The translations under genes were made by a program, and so were the position numbers. A stretch of 7,815 bases of DNA from an uncultured Bacillaceae bacterium (GTDB lineage Bacteria; Bacillota; Bacilli; Bacillales; Amphibacillaceae). The stretch lies in NCBI GenBank assembly GCA_937925695.1, contig CALAMD010000060.1, forward strand, positions 1 through 7,815. The letters run 5' to 3'. Positions within the stretch are counted from its first letter, which is position 1. Every line of letters begins with the position of its first letter. Below the pieces are notes generated by a model that was not told the DNA's origin, did no database searches, and saw only the letters and a list, made by a program, of their open reading frames with translations. This document shows positions 5,481 through 7,815 of the stretch, one piece after another.

Positions 5481-6749
5481 ATGATCATTAAAACAGCATG
5501 TCATAAAGGCCGATTAGTGTTGAAGTTTACTCCTGAACAAGGCGATCCCGTTTCCCATCATAAATTTAGTAACAGTTATAAAAAGAGCAAAAAGGTATCG
5601 ATGACTTCAATGCAATGTGAAATACATTTACCATCTGATTGGACAATCACCAGTGTACATCCTGATCTTTTTGCCCTTGCTATGTTAGCGACAATTTATC
5701 CATTTGCAGGGAAAACGATTCGTCTACCATTTGGGATCAGCCAATATTTTCATGATCAAGTGTTTAAGATTACGAAGAAAAAGATTTTACCGATTGACAA
5801 AAAGTTATCCCGGCGAAAGGCAACAACCAATGCTGTGCCAGCATTGACCTTTAGTGGTGGTATTGATTCAACCGCTGCTGTAGCCTTACTACCTGATAAG
5901 ACCCACTTACTATATTTTGATCGTATTGTGCCAAAGGGAACGAAAACTTTATTGAATCAAGAAGCAGCTTACTATGCCTGTAAACAGATGAAGAAGTTGG
6001 GTAAAGCCGTTCATAATATAAAAACTGATTTACAATATTTACGGAAACCAGTGGGGTTTAGCACATTTTTGACCGATGCCGTGCCAGCATTATTGTTAGC
6101 CGATTATCATGGTTATGATGCCCTCGCCAACGGTCAAACGTTGGATCTAGGCTATCGAATCGGGCATCTTGGCTATGAAGATTGTCGTGAGACCGAATTG
6201 GCTAAACCGTGGCATCCCTTATTGCAGGCAGTTGATATGCCTTATACGTTACCGACAATTGGCTTAAGTGAGGTTGTTACGACAAATATTGTCCGGCAAT
6301 CACCCTATGCGGAATTTGCTCAGGCATGCAGTAGAGGAAAAATTAAAAAACCATGTATGAATTGTTATAAATGTTTTCGAAAAAGTTTGTTGGAAAAAGT
6401 GATGACGAACAGCCCGATAAACGACAAATATTTAGATGAGTTATTTCAGATCAAGGATGTTAAACGGGTTCTGGCTACGAAACATTTACATTACGGGAAT
6501 GTGATTACCTATATCACATCCCATTATCATGGCAAACATCCAGAAATGCTGGCATTAAAGAAAAAAACAAGAGGCGATCGCTTAGATGTTTCCTGGATGA
6601 ACAAATGGTATCCAGATGCTGAAGAGTTCCTCGCACCAAAATACCGGGATGAAGTGAAAAAACGAATTTTTAAATATGTAAAACCGATGAATCAGAAAGA
6701 TATTCAAACGATGAAAAAATCATTTAGTAAAGAATATTTTCAAAAATAA
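5481..6749 (+). CDS. PP-loop (N-type ATP pyrophosphatase) protein with QueC-like Cys4 motif
   Basis: This 422-aa soluble protein carries the PP-loop SGGIDS (125-130), which in N-type ATP pyrophosphatases binds ATP and adenylates a carboxylate or similar group. Cys283, Cys292, Cys295 and Cys298 form C-X8-C-X2-C-X2-C, the zinc-motif spacing of the nitrile-forming enzyme QueC. Residues 1-110 show no recognised motif and may be a specific substrate domain. No signal peptide or membrane helix is seen. The ATG follows AAAAGG (5466-5471). The downstream glycosyltransferase gene begins 62 bases later with no terminator between, so they are probably co-transcribed. PP-loop amidotransferases (for example PseA/WbpG) modify sugars of surface glycans, so amidation of a sugar precursor is a plausible role. 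It may belong to a family annotated only as a domain of unknown function. The fold is fairly sure; the substrate is unknown. Confidence 0.75.
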   Translation: MIIKTACHKGRLVLKFTPEQGDPVSHHKFSNSYKKSKKVSMTSMQCEIHLPSDWTITSVHPDLFALAMLATIYPFAGKTIRLPFGISQYFHDQVFKITKKKILPIDKKLSRRKATTNAVPALTFSGGIDSTAAVALLPDKTHLLYFDRIVPKGTKTLLNQEAAYYACKQMKKLGKAVHNIKTDLQYLRKPVGFSTFLTDAVPALLLADYHGYDALANGQTLDLGYRIGHLGYEDCRETELAKPWHPLLQAVDMPYTLPTIGLSEVVTTNIVRQSPYAEFAQACSRGKIKKPCMNCYKCFRKSLLEKVMTNSPINDKYLDELFQIKDVKRVLATKHLHYGNVITYITSHYHGKHPEMLALKKKTRGDRLDVSWMNKWYPDAEEFLAPKYRDEVKKRIFKYVKPMNQKDIQTMKKSFSKEYFQK

Positions 6750-6811
6750 GCGTGGTGTCTACGAATCGATGATTCCTGATAAGTTAAAAAGAAGTAAAGG
6801 GGTTAGGCGCT

Positions 6812-7741
6812 ATGGATAAACCTAACATCCTCATATTGGTGAGGAGATTTGATAAACTTTTTCCGAAGCATAAGGTGAAGTATGAATTTTTACAGGCAAT
6901 AGAAAAAGTTGCAAATGTTACTTACCATCATGAAGACGGAGATATATTAGCAATTTTAAAGCAGCAAAAAGTTAAACCCGACTTCATTCTGCATTATGAT
7001 ATCACTGCCCGTAATTTGTTATCACCGAGAATTAAACATTTAGATAAAATTGATATTCCCATTGGCGCCTACGTGATTGATGCTCATTGGCGACCTGATC
7101 AAAGAAAAGAATATTTCGAAAGCAATAACATCTCGTTAATTTTTTCTGTCAGCAAATATCCATTTCTCAAGCGCTACCCTGAATATAAGGGAAAATTCCG
7201 TTATCTTCCATTCTCTATTAATCCAAATATTATTAAAGATTGGCAGTTGCCGAAGGATATTGATTATTTATTGATGGGCCACATTGCGCGGAGTTATCCG
7301 TTTCGCATCAAGGTCCGGGATAAAATGAAAAATATGAGAAGTTTTGTTTACCATAAACACCCTGGTCACCTGAAGAAAGACCGCTCGTTATATATTATTG
7401 ATGAAGAATATGGCAAGGAAATTAACCGGGCGAAAATATTTTTCACGTGTGGCTCGATTTATAAATATCCGGTCATGAAGTACTTTGAAGTGCCCGGTTG
7501 TAACACACTGTTAATTGCAGAAAAAAATCGGGATCTCACCGATCTAGGCTTTAAAAATGGGATTCATTATGTTGTGGCTGATGAAACAAATTTTTTTGAA
7601 AAAGCAACCTACTATATAAAAAATGAGACAAAGCGAAAAGAAATTGCTTTAAATGGATATCATTTTATTCATAAGCATCATACCCATGAAGTAAGAGCTA
7701 AACAATTTATCCGGTACGTCCAAAACTTCCTTAACAAATAA
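6812..7741 (+). CDS. CgeB-like glycosyltransferase
   Basis: This 309-aa cytosolic protein resembles GT-B glycosyltransferases of the CgeB / Glyco_trans_1_2 type, which move a sugar from a nucleotide donor onto a protein or glycan. The N-terminal half (PNILILVRRFDKLFPKHKV, then PIGAYVIDAHW at 83-93) looks like the acceptor-side Rossmann domain. The C-terminal half has EINRAKIFFTCGS (203-215), KYFEVPGC (223-230, with the conserved donor-site Glu226), then NGIHYVVAD (249-257) and a helical tail with HTHEVRAKQF. There is no signal peptide or transmembrane segment. AAAGGGG (6796-6802) lies nine bases before ATG. Paired with the upstream PP-loop gene it suggests a small sugar-modification unit. Flagellin, spore coat or wall glycan are all possible acceptors; proximity to flagellin is only suggestive, as about 6 kb and unrelated genes intervene. 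Confidence 0.78.
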   Translation: MDKPNILILVRRFDKLFPKHKVKYEFLQAIEKVANVTYHHEDGDILAILKQQKVKPDFILHYDITARNLLSPRIKHLDKIDIPIGAYVIDAHWRPDQRKEYFESNNISLIFSVSKYPFLKRYPEYKGKFRYLPFSINPNIIKDWQLPKDIDYLLMGHIARSYPFRIKVRDKMKNMRSFVYHKHPGHLKKDRSLYIIDEEYGKEINRAKIFFTCGSIYKYPVMKYFEVPGCNTLLIAEKNRDLTDLGFKNGIHYVVADETNFFEKATYYIKNETKRKEIALNGYHFIHKHHTHEVRAKQFIRYVQNFLNK

Positions 7742-7765
7742 TATATTGAATGAGGGTGAGGGGTA

Positions 7766-7799
7766 AGAGGTCAATCACTGAGGATTGACCTCTATTATT
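7766..7799 (+). terminator. Rho-independent terminator after the glycosyltransferase
   Basis: AGAGGTCAATC (7766-7776) pairs perfectly with GATTGACCTCT (7783-7793) around the loop ACTGAG, followed by ATTATTAT. It starts 24 bases past the stop and closes the PP-loop/glycosyltransferase unit. The T tract is interrupted, so efficiency may be moderate. Confidence 0.78.
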
Positions 7800-7815
7800 A
7801 TGTTGTAGGCAATCC

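Noticed and set aside
5481..6749. Qat or CBASS-type defence system based on the QueC-like protein
   Set aside because: None of the partner genes is present; the neighbour is a glycosyltransferase.
1..7815. CRISPR array or tRNA/rRNA genes
   Set aside because: The only tandem repeats are degenerate 20-21 bp units without spacers, and no tRNA or rRNA sequence was recognised on either strand.

Overview
The window reads as chromosomal DNA of a motile, low-GC member of the Bacillaceae (Bacillota). The evidence is a Bacillus-type flagellin C-terminus, an IolS-type aldo/keto reductase very like the Bacillus subtilis protein, GGAGG-type ribosome binding sites and A/T-rich intergenic DNA. The species cannot be named from the sequence alone.

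Positions 1-562 hold the 3' end of a flagellin (hag-type) gene interrupted by an ORF-less group I intron. The intron most likely runs from 89 to 464, and all core elements can be placed (P3, P4, P7, P8, P9, P9.0, terminal G). The flagellin C-terminus is encoded twice. Without splicing, translation enters the first 45 bases of the intron and ends QSQQTPQGVLQLLR-stop at 133. With splicing, exon 2 (465-509) supplies QANQTPQGVLQLLR-stop. The two copies share their last 11 residues but differ at 9 synonymous bases, so intact flagellin is predicted either way. A 13-bp terminator follows.

Positions 581-2386 hold a convergent, free-standing LAGLIDADG homing endonuclease gene (580 aa, two LAGLIDADG halves plus a C-terminal helix-turn-helix). 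One catalytic acid appears lost in its N-terminal half. Its promoter has a GAAC-N4-GTTC (LexA-box-like) core between -35 and -10. Intron and endonuclease together look like a split mobile element anchored at the conserved flagellin end.

Positions 2595-3533 hold iolS. Positions 3534-4113 are non-coding and hold a degenerate 20-21 bp tandem repeat array plus a pair of diverged direct repeats. Positions 4114-5097 hold a zinc-free quinone oxidoreductase of the MDR superfamily with an odd start region (best-placed start codon ATT). A two-tier hairpin with a T run follows at 5181-5240.

Positions 5481-7741 hold a probable two-gene unit: a PP-loop ATPase with a QueC-like four-cysteine motif, then a CgeB-like glycosyltransferase, closed by an 11-bp terminator. 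Together they suggest modification of a surface sugar. Flagellin is a possible acceptor because of the location, but nothing in the sequence proves it.
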